This document shows positions 1-6,768 of a stretch of DNA of 9,882 bases, piece after piece (the stretch's first letter is position 1; every line of letters begins with the position of its first letter). The translations under genes were made by a program, and so were the position numbers. Source of the stretch: JBEIUO01 sp964549785. Its GTDB lineage: Bacteria > Planctomycetota > Phycisphaerae > Phycisphaerales > UBA1924. The stretch spans positions 1-9,882 of the forward strand of contig CAZJXA010000123.1 of the NCBI GenBank assembly GCA_964549785.1. Direction: 5' to 3'. The notes under the pieces were generated by a model. The model worked only from the letters and a program-made list of their open reading frames with translations, was not told where the DNA came from and made no database searches.

Positions 1-180
1 CGCAACATCGGCGAAAACCAACTGCGTGGCGGCAGAATCGACATCGACACGTTGCGCGTTGGGCGGGCGTCGTGTTCGGGCGAACGAGCCGAGGATCGCC
101 GCGTGAGCGAGGACCGAGGCGGCGATAGCGGCAATGAGGATGGCGCGGCGTGAAACCTGGATCGGGCGGCGGGGGAGCAA
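1..180 (-). CDS. Membrane-anchored protein, possible TonB-family energy transducer (N-terminal part only)
   Basis: On the minus strand a reading frame stays open from a TTG at 180 down to base 1 and leaves the window, giving the first 60 residues. Two arginine-containing clusters (RR at residues 4-5 and 11-12) precede one hydrophobic segment at about residues 13-33, followed by basic and proline-containing sequence. This is the layout of an N-in, single-span anchor. Within the span there is S22-VLA-H26, an SxxxH spacing like the one conserved in the TonB transmembrane helix, so a TonB-like energy transducer is a reasonable guess. The Pro-rich spacer and C-terminal domain that would confirm it lie outside the window. 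The start is uncertain: the frame stays open further upstream, but I found no in-frame ATG or GTG and no Shine-Dalgarno site. It diverges from the gene at 336 across about 155 bases. The reading frame is fairly sure; the family is not. Confidence 0.45.
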   Translation of the reverse strand, partial: MLPRRPIQVSRRAILIAAIAASVLAHAAILGSFARTRRPPNAQRVDVDSAATQLVFADVA

Positions 181-335
181 CCGGTGATTATGGGCGTGGG
201 GAACGCGCAGCGTCGTGTACGGGCGGGCAGGTCTGTCGCAGTTCGGCGGCGATTGGGGTCGGCTCGCATGGAGTGGAGCCCCCGGGCCTGCCTCGCACCG
301 CTGCGTCCATTGCAGCCGGGACATAGGCTTTGCCC

Positions 336-713
336 ATGGACCGTTATGAGCACTTTCAGGCGTACCGAGCCAAGATGAACGACCGGATTCTTGGCGATGA
401 TGCGAGCCGCGGAGGGGCTCGGGGCGGGACGCTCGTGACGAAGCGGTTCTTCGCGCTCGACGGGAAGGGATATGAAGCGGGGGCGTTGTCTGCCAAGCAG
501 AAGGAGTTGCTCGGACTGGTGGCGTCGATGGTGCTGCGGTGCGACGACTGCATCGCGTATCACATCGATCAGTGTGTCGCGGTGGGCGCCACGGACGACG
601 AACTGTGGGAGACGTTCGATATCGCGCTGATCGTGGGCGGATCAATCGTGATTCCGCACCTCCGGCGGGGTGTCGAGTTTTTGGACATGGCCAGGGCGAA
701 AGCGGCAATGTGA
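336..713 (+). CDS. Carboxymuconolactone decarboxylase / AhpD-fold family protein
   Basis: The protein has 125 residues. The central stretch LRCDDCIAYHIDQC (residues 67-80) holds C69-x-x-C72 and H76, the CxxCxxxH redox centre of the AhpD-like fold. It is followed by GATDDELWE (84-92), the typical turn before the next helix, and an Ala/Ile/Gly-rich helix. The length fits single-domain members of this family (PF02627-type), which include AhpD-like peroxidase partners, decarboxylases and many uncharacterised small oxidoreductases. With both cysteines kept, a thiol redox role in the cytoplasm is more likely than a decarboxylase role, but the substrate cannot be read from sequence. I start at the ATG at 336 rather than the in-frame TTG at 330, because family members begin close to the first helix and neither start has a clear ribosome site. 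It converges with the minus-strand gene ending at 786, so it is probably monocistronic. Confidence 0.85.
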   Translation: MDRYEHFQAYRAKMNDRILGDDASRGGARGGTLVTKRFFALDGKGYEAGALSAKQKELLGLVASMVLRCDDCIAYHIDQCVAVGATDDELWETFDIALIVGGSIVIPHLRRGVEFLDMARAKAAM

Positions 714-785
714 GACCGACTGGCCCTGCACCGCCCGGGTACGCTGCGCGCTGGCGGACCGGATTCGTGGCGGCGGATGAGCGGC

Positions 786-2243
786 CTATTTCTTAGGCGG
801 TTCAGCCTCGGAACCTGCACGGGTACGGATCAGCCGTCGCTCGAAGCCGCCCTGATGACCCGCGAGCTTCGGGGCCCGGCCCGAGAGCACTGCGGCGGCG
901 GTATCGAGCCGGTACTCGAATGGCAGACCCGTGACCGGGTCGTTGGGGACGGGGATGTCGGTGACCTCCGCGAGCGATTGAGGAAAGCTGTTGTGGGTGG
1001 TTGCGTGAAGGCGGAGGGCCTCGACCGCGCGCAGCAGGGCGATACGGCGTTCGAGGAGCACGGAGGAGACGAACGAGTTGTTGATGGCGGGCAGGATCAC
1101 GAGCATGGGCTGGGAGTCCTGCGCGGCCCGCAACTCGGCGGCGGTGGCGGCGGCGGTATTGAGCAGGGCCGGTTCGATCTCGGCGTACGGCAGCGCCGAC
1201 CATTTGAAGACTTCATCGGAGTGCTTCTGGAAACTCTCGAGTTGCCAGCGCAGGGTGACGAACGGAACCGGTAGGGCGTCGATCTCGGCGGGCGTCACGC
1301 CTTGAGAAATGAGGTACGCGCGGGCGGCGGGAAAGTTCGCGGCGGCGGAGGCGGCAGCCCCGAGAGGATCGGTCGGCGAGTTCGGGACATCACCGGCGTC
1401 GATGGACTGCAGATTGGAGAAGAGATCGGCCGAGAGGGCGGCGGCGGCCTCCGGAGAAAGCCCGCCCGACTGCAGTCTCTTCAGGTCGGGGAAGGTGAAG
1501 TCGAGCATCGAGGATTCGTAGGTGTAGGCCCGGCGCAGGGAAACGAGCGGGTTCTCCAAGCGGGAGAGCGGCCAATAGAGGCTGGGGGCGGCGGGCGTTT
1601 GCACCCAGCGTTCAAGTTGTTCGCAGATGATGGACCCAACGGCGAGGCCGACGAGGCCCTGGATGAGCGTGGGGGAGCGGCCCAGGTCACAAGCGAGTTC
1701 GAGCCCGATGGTGAGCGTTTCCGCTGCGGCGGCGAAGTCGTTGTTGAGCAGTTCGATGCGGGCCTTAAGGGCCAGCGACCGCCCGATGTCTCGAAGGGTG
1801 GCGAGTTCCGGGAGGAGCGTTCCGATGGAGTTGGTGCGGATGGGCGTTCCCCAGTCGCACTGATCGCGTTTGGCCGCAACCAGCAAGACGGGGTACACGT
1901 CATGGATGAAACCGGAGACCGCGGCCCACGCGGCATCCTGATCGAATTCCGAAGGCTCTTTGGCGAGCCAGTCGGTGACCAGGCTCCCCCGGGCGGCGTT
2001 GTTGCCGTGGAGGATGCAGGCTTGATACCACTGGGCGGAAGCGTCGCCCTCGATCTGATCGAACGGGCGGAACGCGAGTTCAAATTCGAGCGCACGGAGG
2101 GCCTTGGGCGGGTCGGTGACGTTGAGGGTCCGAGCATCGGCAGGGTTCGGTATGTGGCCGGAGGTTTGACCGGAGGCCGGCGTCGAAAAGGTGAGCGCGA
2201 CCATGCACGAGACGGAAAGAACACTCAGGGACCCGGGGCTCAT
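786..2243 (-). CDS. Secreted hypothetical protein, helical, function unknown
   Basis: The protein has 485 residues and I do not recognise its family. Residues 1-25 look like a signal peptide: a hydrophobic core, then TPASG with likely cleavage before Q26, although the N-terminus lacks the usual basic residue. The mature part is mostly helical and Ala/Leu-rich. Residues 145-215 read like paired helices (ARIELLNNDFAAAAETL) resembling a TPR-type or alpha-solenoid unit. A cysteine pair sits near CDWG (129-132) and C185. The C-terminus has a stretch, SLAEVTDIPVPNDPVTGLPF, with the 'DPxTGxPFxYR' style seen at the ends of many planctomycete secreted proteins. A strong ribosome site (AAGGAG, 7 bases before ATG) fixes the start. 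It is divergent from the YdcZ-like gene and probably transcribed alone. A periplasmic or surface location is inferred from the signal peptide. Confidence 0.8.
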   Translation of the reverse strand: MSPGSLSVLSVSCMVALTFSTPASGQTSGHIPNPADARTLNVTDPPKALRALEFELAFRPFDQIEGDASAQWYQACILHGNNAARGSLVTDWLAKEPSEFDQDAAWAAVSGFIHDVYPVLLVAAKRDQCDWGTPIRTNSIGTLLPELATLRDIGRSLALKARIELLNNDFAAAAETLTIGLELACDLGRSPTLIQGLVGLAVGSIICEQLERWVQTPAAPSLYWPLSRLENPLVSLRRAYTYESSMLDFTFPDLKRLQSGGLSPEAAAALSADLFSNLQSIDAGDVPNSPTDPLGAAASAAANFPAARAYLISQGVTPAEIDALPVPFVTLRWQLESFQKHSDEVFKWSALPYAEIEPALLNTAAATAAELRAAQDSQPMLVILPAINNSFVSSVLLERRIALLRAVEALRLHATTHNSFPQSLAEVTDIPVPNDPVTGLPFEYRLDTAAAVLSGRAPKLAGHQGGFERRLIRTRAGSEAEPPKK

Positions 2244-2250
2244 GGTGCAA

Positions 2251-2256
2251 CTCCTT
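2251..2256 (-). promoter_or_regulatory. Strong Shine-Dalgarno site for the secreted protein
   Basis: The minus strand reads AAGGAG here, 7 bases upstream of the ATG whose first base is 2243. It is the best ribosome site in the left half of the window and settles the start of the 485-residue gene. Confidence 0.75.
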
Positions 2257-2263
2257 CACTGGA

Positions 2264-2293
2264 ATCATCGAGGACGGATCGACCCCAAGTCAA
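2264..2293 (-). promoter_or_regulatory. Possible sigma70-type promoter for the secreted protein
   Basis: On the minus strand TTGACT (2293-2288) is followed after 18 bases by GATGAT (2269-2264), four of six matches to TATAAT. Transcription would start near 2257, leaving a leader of about 13 bases that just includes the ribosome site. The spacing is plausible but the -10 box is weak, and such matches arise by chance. Confidence 0.3.
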
Positions 2294-2337
2294 TTCCGTG
2301 CGTTCCGGGGAACCTGCTCGGATATCCTCGAATCCCG

Positions 2338-2817
2338 ATGCCCGAACTTCAGAATACCCCGCACCCCGCCGCCGCGCTTCTGATCCCGATCGGGTTGGCG
2401 GTCACCGCGGGTATTGTGACTGCGCTGCAACCGCTGATTAACGGTCGGTTCGCGATGTCCACCGGGACGCGGGTGCACGGCTCGGTACTGAACTTTTTGG
2501 TCGGGCTGGTGGCGATGGTGGTCGTTGCGCTGCTCATGCGGGCCCCGCTGCCGGAGGGAGCGAGGTTGGCGGGCGCTCCGTGGTGGAGTTGGACGGGGGG
2601 TCTATGCGGCGCCTTTTTCGTAACGATGGCGATTTATCTCGTGCCGCGGATGGGGGCCGCCAATTACCTCTCCGCGATGATCGCGGGCCAATTGCTGGCG
2701 TCGATTGTCGTCGACCACTTCGGCTTTCTGGGCGCTCCCGTCCATCAGATTACTCCGGGACGCGTCGTCGGGGTGCTGCTGATCGGCGCGGGCGTGGTTT
2801 CCATCCGGCTGTGGTAA
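2338..2817 (+). CDS. YdcZ/DUF606-type DMT superfamily membrane protein
   Basis: The protein has 159 residues with five hydrophobic segments at about 11-33, 50-68, 83-103, 107-131 and 141-158. The pattern matches the YdcZ/DUF606 family (PF04657), half-size relatives of drug/metabolite transporters: an early 'LQPLINGRFA', 'SVLNFLVG' at the second helix, 'WWSWTGGLCGAFFV' at the third, 'GAANYLSAMIAGQLLASIVVDHFGF' in the fourth, and a Gly-rich last helix. Members of about 140-160 residues with five helices are thought to act as inner-membrane exporters, often as dimers; substrates are mostly unknown. The frame extends upstream to 2191, but that extension overlaps the divergent gene and is not hydrophobic, so I start at the ATG at 2338. 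No clear Shine-Dalgarno site precedes it. The next gene on the same strand is 161 bases downstream, so co-transcription is possible but not shown. Confidence 0.82.
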   Translation: MPELQNTPHPAAALLIPIGLAVTAGIVTALQPLINGRFAMSTGTRVHGSVLNFLVGLVAMVVVALLMRAPLPEGARLAGAPWWSWTGGLCGAFFVTMAIYLVPRMGAANYLSAMIAGQLLASIVVDHFGFLGAPVHQITPGRVVGVLLIGAGVVSIRLW

Positions 2818-2978
2818 AGATGGTGAAAGAGGAGAACCCATCGAGCATCGCGCGAAATGCCGAGTGGCGGACGGGTTTCTGCGGCGGGGTGCGCGTGTCG
2901 CGGGCCGCGTGGTCCGGCGGGTCCCGTCAGTGTGCCCGACTTCCCGCGGCTTTGCTGTGACCCGCCCTTAACCCTCCA

Positions 2979-4274
2979 GTGACGCCCATCCCGCCCATCT
3001 CGCCAGTCCCTCTCACGCCGCCGACGGTCCGAATCGGCATTCTGCTGACGCACGTGGCGGCGGTCGCGCTGATCCAATCGACGTGGATGGCGCTCATGGC
3101 CGTGGTGCCGGTGCTGGCCCGCAAAGAGTTCGGGGCCAACGACTGGCAGACGCTGCTCATCACGGCGACCCCGACAATTTTCTTCTCGCTGAGCATTTTC
3201 TGGAATGATCTCTTCGGCCGCACTCGGTTCGGGCGGTATCTGGTCATCTACTGGGCGTTGGGCTGTTTGCCACTGGCGGCGATGGGGCTGGCCACATCGT
3301 ATTGGATGCTGCTCCTCGCCCACTTGGTGACGTGCATCGGTGGGGCGGGGTATCACCCGGCGGCGGGTGAATTGTTGAAAGGGCTCTACCCGGACCGGCT
3401 GCGGGGCCGGATTTACAGCGTGGTGTGGGGGTCGTCGATGACGTTCGGCGCGGTGGCCGGGCTGGTGGTGGGGAAGTGGATGACCGGCGACAGCGAGGCC
3501 TTCCGGGTGTTTCTGCCGATCGCGGCGGGGTTGCAACTCGCGGGCGTGGGTGTGCTGACGTGGCTGGCGCACCGGACAGGCGTCGCCGGTCGGCGCGTGC
3601 TGGGTCCGCCCTCGGGGGGCGGGCTGGCGCGGGTCTTTGAGCCCATCGCCCACACGAAAGAGGTTTTGAAGGCCGACCCGATCTTCGCGCGCTACGAGGC
3701 GGCGTACATGGTCTACGGGATCGGCTGGATGATCGCGTACGCGTTGCTGCCGATCCTCGTCACCGACGGGTTGCACCTTGATTACGACGAGATCGCCACT
3801 TCCACCCAGTTCGCCTACCTGATCGCGCTGGTAGCGATGATCTTCCCGGCGGGGCTGCTGATGGACCGGTTGGGGGCGGTGCGCTCGACCGGCCTCTCGT
3901 TCGCGATGCTGACGCTGTATCCGCTGGGGCTGATCTGGGCCTCGAACGTGCGCGAACTCACTTGGGTAAGCGTGCTCTACGGGGTGGCCCACGCGGGCGC
4001 GAGCGTGGGCTGGATGCTCGGGCCGGTGGCGTTGGCGCCGACGCCGGAAAAGGTGCCGCAGTATGTGGCGATCCACGCGACCTTCGTCGGCATCCGTGGC
4101 AAGTTGTTCCAAGGGTTGGGCGTGCTGCTCTACACGCTGACCGGGAGTTTCACGCTGCCGCTGGTGATCGCGGCGATCGCGTACGCGTGGTCGGCCCAGC
4201 AGATGTGGGCGTTGCACAAGAGGATGAAGACGGGCGACCGCGGGGGGAGCCCCAACCCCCGCCCGGGCTTGTAA
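2979..4274 (+). CDS. Major facilitator superfamily (MFS) transporter
   Basis: The protein has 431 residues with about 12 hydrophobic segments, the normal length for a 12-helix MFS carrier in the inner membrane. The loop after helix 2 carries FWNDLFGRTRFGRYL (74-88), a degenerate version of MFS motif A (GxLaDrxGrk). The matching loop in the second half, GLLMDRLGAVRST (292-304), keeps D296-R297-x-G299. A cytoplasmic stretch rich in basic residues at about 198-236 separates the two six-helix bundles. The substrate cannot be inferred. The start is a GTG: an in-frame TGA lies 21 bases upstream and no ATG follows until well into helix 1. There is no Shine-Dalgarno site. Third positions are strongly G-rich, unlike the phage genes that follow. 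It is the last chromosome-type gene before the phage module. Confidence 0.88.
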   Translation: MTPIPPISPVPLTPPTVRIGILLTHVAAVALIQSTWMALMAVVPVLARKEFGANDWQTLLITATPTIFFSLSIFWNDLFGRTRFGRYLVIYWALGCLPLAAMGLATSYWMLLLAHLVTCIGGAGYHPAAGELLKGLYPDRLRGRIYSVVWGSSMTFGAVAGLVVGKWMTGDSEAFRVFLPIAAGLQLAGVGVLTWLAHRTGVAGRRVLGPPSGGGLARVFEPIAHTKEVLKADPIFARYEAAYMVYGIGWMIAYALLPILVTDGLHLDYDEIATSTQFAYLIALVAMIFPAGLLMDRLGAVRSTGLSFAMLTLYPLGLIWASNVRELTWVSVLYGVAHAGASVGWMLGPVALAPTPEKVPQYVAIHATFVGIRGKLFQGLGVLLYTLTGSFTLPLVIAAIAYAWSAQQMWALHKRMKTGDRGGSPNPRPGL

Positions 4275-4671
4275 AGCGCCACGCCCCGCACCAAGTGCTG
4301 GCGGCGTTCGTCCGCTCGTTCACAGATCGCGGTTGGGTCGGCCGACATTGACGCTCGCGGCAGTCTTTGATCTCAACGGCGACGATCCGTCCCGAAAGCG
4401 CGCGGCCGCTTGCGCGTCCGGAAACACTCGCCATCGACCGTCGGCGCGCTCCACCCTCAGGCACGCCCGGATTCCAAACTTCAACTTTGCAAATGTTTTT
4501 TCGTGCGGAACGCAGGACCCGCCCGCGTCTTGACTTGCGCGCAGCGAGACAGATCGGAAGCATCCCCGGCGAACCCCTGAATCGCCCGCGGGCGCGCTCA
4601 CTCGGCGGTCGCTCCGCCCCCTTGGTTGAGGGCCGCGTGTGGAACGCACCCCGCCACCCAAGGACGACCCA
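4275..4671. other. Gap without a convincing gene between MFS transporter and phage portal
   Basis: I see no supportable gene, tRNA, CRISPR or clear terminator in these 397 bases. Short reading frames on both strands lack family features and have the Arg/Ser/Pro-rich make-up of shadow frames. Two details are worth noting. A small A/T-richer patch lies at about 4471-4500 in otherwise GC-rich DNA. A TTGACT at 4530-4535 could be a -35 box, but the hexamer 17 bases later is a poor -10. If the phage genes have their own promoter, or if an element boundary lies in the window, this is the most likely place. Confidence 0.6.
4660..4664 (+). promoter_or_regulatory. Shine-Dalgarno site deciding the portal start
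   Basis: AAGGA lies 7 bases before the ATG at 4672. It favours this ATG over the in-frame GTG at 4639, which has no such site. Confidence 0.65.
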
Positions 4672-6126
4672 ATGACCCACCGGCCCGAGACACATCACGC
4701 TTCAGCACGCACCCGCATCCAGTCGCTCCTTGATCGCCATTTCGGCAGCACGCTCCCGCGTTTCGAGAGACTCTGGAACTACTACCGCAACCCGCTCCGG
4801 CCGGTGGGTCATGGTGGGGGTCATGGTGGGGGCGGCTCGTCCGAGTCGTCCGGACGTTGGTACCGGCTCGCCCAAGAGGACGCCCTTCCCGCTCGTCTCA
4901 CGGGCCGCACCGAGCCCGGCTCGCCCCTCACCGATGACCGCAACCCCGCGCGACGCGAGGTCGTCATCGAGAACGACATCACCTGGCGGATTCACGCGCT
5001 GGTCGACCTCATGTTCGGCAAGCCCATCCGCATCCATTCGACCTGTGCCGATCCCGTCCGGCGCACGCTCATCGAGCGCACCCTTGACACCGTGCTCGAG
5101 GCGTCGGGCGGGATCGGCCTTCTCCAGGACGCCGCGCTGCTGGGGCACATCTTCGGCCACGTCGACCTCACCATCCGCATCGACGACGCGTTCGACGGCC
5201 CCTCGTCGGTCCGCATCGAGCCCATCGATCCTCGCCGCGGCATCGCGATCCTGAACCCCACCGACTACCGCGCGATCGAGTCGTACATCGTGGCGACACC
5301 CGTGGCCGGCGAACTCACGCAGCCGCGTCCGCCGTCGGCGCGGCGATCCGGTTCGCAACGCCCCATGCGGGTTCAGACGATCACCCGTACCGGCTGGTCG
5401 GTGGAAGAGCACGGCCGAGAACTCTCCCACGGGACGCACGAGTGGACCCACGGCCGTCTGCCGATCGTGCACATCCAGAATATTGCACAGCCCTTCCACT
5501 TTGAGGGGCTTTCGGAGGTGGAGCCGCTCATCCCGCTTCAGGACGAACTCAACACCCGCCTCTCGGACCGGGCCAATCGCATCACCCTGCAGTCGTTCCG
5601 GATGTATCTCGCCAAAGGCATCGACGGGTTCGAGAATCAGCCGGTCGCCCCCGGCCAACTGTGGGTCACCGACAACAAGGACGCGAGCATCCAGAGTTTC
5701 GGCGGCGATCTGCCGACGCCCGGGGAAGATCGCCACATCGACGAACTCCGCGATGCGCTCGACAAGGCGTCGGGCGTGCCCCCGCTCGCCAGCGGCGTGG
5801 TCCAAGCCAAAATCGGCAATCTCTCTTCCGCCAACGCCCTCCGCATCACGCTGATGGGGGCGCTCAGCAAGACCGCTCGAAAGCGCGTGACCTACGGCCG
5901 CGGCCTCGCCGAGGTCTGCCGGCTCGTGCTTGAGGCCCTGGACCATCTCGGGTTTGTGGCGACGGCCCCGGAGGATCGCGGCGTGCGGCTCACCTGGCCC
6001 GACCCGTTGCCCGAGGACCAGCGGGAATTGCTCGACGCCGCGGAAGCCAAACTGCGATTGGGCGTGCCCAAGGACCGCGTCCTCGCCGAGCTGGGGTACG
6101 CCCCCACCGACCCCGGCATCACCTGA
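4672..6126 (+). CDS. Phage portal protein, SPP1 gp6-like
   Basis: The protein has 484 residues. Portals form the dodecameric ring at one capsid vertex through which DNA enters and leaves. Family signs run along the whole length: 'LWNYYRNPLRP' near the N-terminus (34-44); 'VVIENDITWRIHALVDLMFGKP' (97-118), the typical early helix before the wing; 'PLIPLQDELNTRLSDRANRI' (285-304); 'ASGVPPLASG' followed by 'NLSSANALRI' (366-392), matching the SGVP and N-SG-AL segments of the crown side; and an ending of the type 'WPDPLPEDQ...LG' (442-475). The length suits the SPP1 family. A Gly/His linker at 46-55 comes from a 12-base tandem duplication. A terminase large subunit usually lies directly upstream of the portal; here the upstream neighbour is an MFS transporter. 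Third positions are C-rich, unlike the genes on the left. I am confident of the family from pattern recognition, without a search. Confidence 0.87.
   Translation: MTHRPETHHASARTRIQSLLDRHFGSTLPRFERLWNYYRNPLRPVGHGGGHGGGGSSESSGRWYRLAQEDALPARLTGRTEPGSPLTDDRNPARREVVIENDITWRIHALVDLMFGKPIRIHSTCADPVRRTLIERTLDTVLEASGGIGLLQDAALLGHIFGHVDLTIRIDDAFDGPSSVRIEPIDPRRGIAILNPTDYRAIESYIVATPVAGELTQPRPPSARRSGSQRPMRVQTITRTGWSVEEHGRELSHGTHEWTHGRLPIVHIQNIAQPFHFEGLSEVEPLIPLQDELNTRLSDRANRITLQSFRMYLAKGIDGFENQPVAPGQLWVTDNKDASIQSFGGDLPTPGEDRHIDELRDALDKASGVPPLASGVVQAKIGNLSSANALRITLMGALSKTARKRVTYGRGLAEVCRLVLEALDHLGFVATAPEDRGVRLTWPDPLPEDQRELLDAAEAKLRLGVPKDRVLAELGYAPTDPGIT
4806..4829 (+). repeat. 12-base perfect tandem duplication inside the portal gene
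   Basis: GGGTCATGGTGG occurs twice in direct succession (4806-4817 and 4818-4829), followed by more G. Being a multiple of three, it keeps frame and yields a His/Gly-rich linker between two conserved parts of the portal. It looks like a slippage product in a tolerant loop. Confidence 0.8.
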
Positions 6127-6260
6127 GGTTCGCAAGAGACGGAGCGACGAAGACGCGGGAGACACGCAGACACGCCGTCTCTGGCCGCCCGTCCCGCTTC
6201 GTCGTTATTCCCACTTCTTCTCTGCATCTCTCCGCCATGTCCCACCACAAGGAGCCCCCC
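6127..6260. repeat. Intergenic spacer 1 with imperfect inverted repeat
   Basis: These 134 bases lie between portal and scaffold. The left side is purine-rich and the right side pyrimidine-rich on the + strand, and they are partly complementary. GCGACGAA (6144-6151) and GCGGGA (6155-6160) face TCCCGC (6192-6197) and TTCGTCGT (6198-6205), with a 3-base bulge and one mismatch. A second perfect 8-base pair, AGAGACGG (6135-6142) with CCGTCTCT (6175-6182), would compete with it. No T-run follows, so it does not look like a Rho-independent terminator. Confidence 0.5.
6249..6254 (+). promoter_or_regulatory. Shine-Dalgarno site of the scaffold-like gene
   Basis: AAGGAG is followed by six C and then the ATG at 6261. 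It favours this start over the ATG 24 bases upstream at 6237, which lacks such a site. Confidence 0.75.
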
Positions 6261-6638
6261 ATGACCGAACCCGAACTGATCACCCGCATCGCTGAACTCG
6301 AGACCCAACTCATCACGCTGAACCACACACACGAGATCGACCGCGCGCTCATCGCCGCGTCGCCGGTCGATCTCGAAAGCGCCCGCGCGGTGGCGCGATC
6401 TCAGATCAAGGAAGGCGACGACGTCGGCCGGGCGATCCAAGCCCTGAAAGCGGCGAAGCCGTTCCTCTTTACCCCCGCCGGCAACGCGCCCTCGCCCCGC
6501 TCGTCGCCCAGCGTCATGACTCCGGCGTCCGAGCCCGCATCGGCCCGAGACACGACCCAGGCCCTGGCCGACGAGGCCCGAACCACCGGCGACCGCCGCG
6601 CCCTCCTGGCGTACCTGCGGGCCCGCAAGTCGCGCTGA
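6261..6638 (+). CDS. Small phage protein, probable capsid scaffold
   Basis: The protein has 125 residues and is charged, without membrane segments. Residues 3-32 (ELITRIAELETQLITLNHTHEI) form a likely coiled coil. The middle, EGDDVGRAIQALKAAKPFLF (51-70), has the 'V..AI..LK...PxLF' form seen near the end of many scaffold/GP20-type phage proteins. A Pro/Ser-rich low-complexity stretch (72-96) and a basic C-terminus (LLAYLRARKSR) follow; scaffolds often bind the capsid shell through a basic helical tail. Its place between portal and major capsid protein is the usual position of the scaffold gene. The N-terminal ATG at 6261 is fixed by a good ribosome site. The protein is short for a scaffold (often 150-200 residues), so a head-assembly chaperone or decoration role remains possible. 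No protease domain is visible. Confidence 0.6.
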   Translation: MTEPELITRIAELETQLITLNHTHEIDRALIAASPVDLESARAVARSQIKEGDDVGRAIQALKAAKPFLFTPAGNAPSPRSSPSVMTPASEPASARDTTQALADEARTTGDRRALLAYLRARKSR

Positions 6639-6768
6639 CGCACGCGGCTCTGGTCTGTCTTCCCCACCTCTTGCTTCGCTCGGCTCTTCGTTGCGCCGCT
6701 GCGTGTCTGTGTTCATCCCCGCTTCGTCTCCCCTTCCCTTCGTCCCTCTTCCCTCCTTGGAGCACCCC
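6639..6768. repeat. Intergenic spacer 2, pyrimidine-rich
   Basis: These 130 bases separate the scaffold-like gene and the capsid gene. The + strand becomes strongly pyrimidine-rich towards the capsid start (about 6711-6758). It shares the 11-base word CCCGCTTCGTC (6718-6728) with spacer 1 (6193-6203), and GCTTCGCTCG (6673-6682) with spacer 3 (8039-8048). Only a weak inverted repeat is visible (6637-6648 against 6695-6707, one base gapped on each side). I see no gene here. Confidence 0.4.
6759..6762 (+). promoter_or_regulatory. Shine-Dalgarno site of the capsid gene
   Basis: GGAG lies 6 bases (CACCCC) before the ATG at 6769. It decides this start over the longer frame from 6691, whose added residues are not phage-like. 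Confidence 0.7.

Noticed and set aside
1302..2441. 379-residue open frame on the + strand
   Set aside because: It is antisense to the secreted protein, which has a signal peptide and strong ribosome site. The product is Gly/Arg/Glu-rich and crosses into the YdcZ-like gene.
2818..2978. Terminator or small gene between YdcZ-like and MFS genes
   Set aside because: There are GC-rich stretches but no clean stem followed by T-run, and no reading frame with gene-like features.
2745..4217. 490-residue open frame on the minus strand
   Set aside because: It lies opposite the MFS gene and is full of Arg, His, Gln and Pro with no hydrophobic or domain pattern, as expected for a GC-rich shadow frame.
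4530..4558. Phage-module promoter at TTGACT
   Set aside because: The -35 matches well, but the hexamer 17 bases on (ATCGGA) is not a credible -10. It is mentioned only in the gap entry.
4275..4671. tRNA or attachment site at the phage boundary
   Set aside because: I could find no cloverleaf-like sequence or clear direct repeat within the window; the other flank is not available.
4150..4698. 182-residue minus-strand frame covering the 4275-4671 gap
   Set aside because: It overlaps the ends of both flanking genes and has Arg/Ser/Pro-rich low-information sequence without a ribosome site that I could see.
4702..6165. 487-residue open frame on the minus strand
   Set aside because: It is antisense to the portal, whose family features are clear along its whole length. 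The antisense product shows no recognisable motif.
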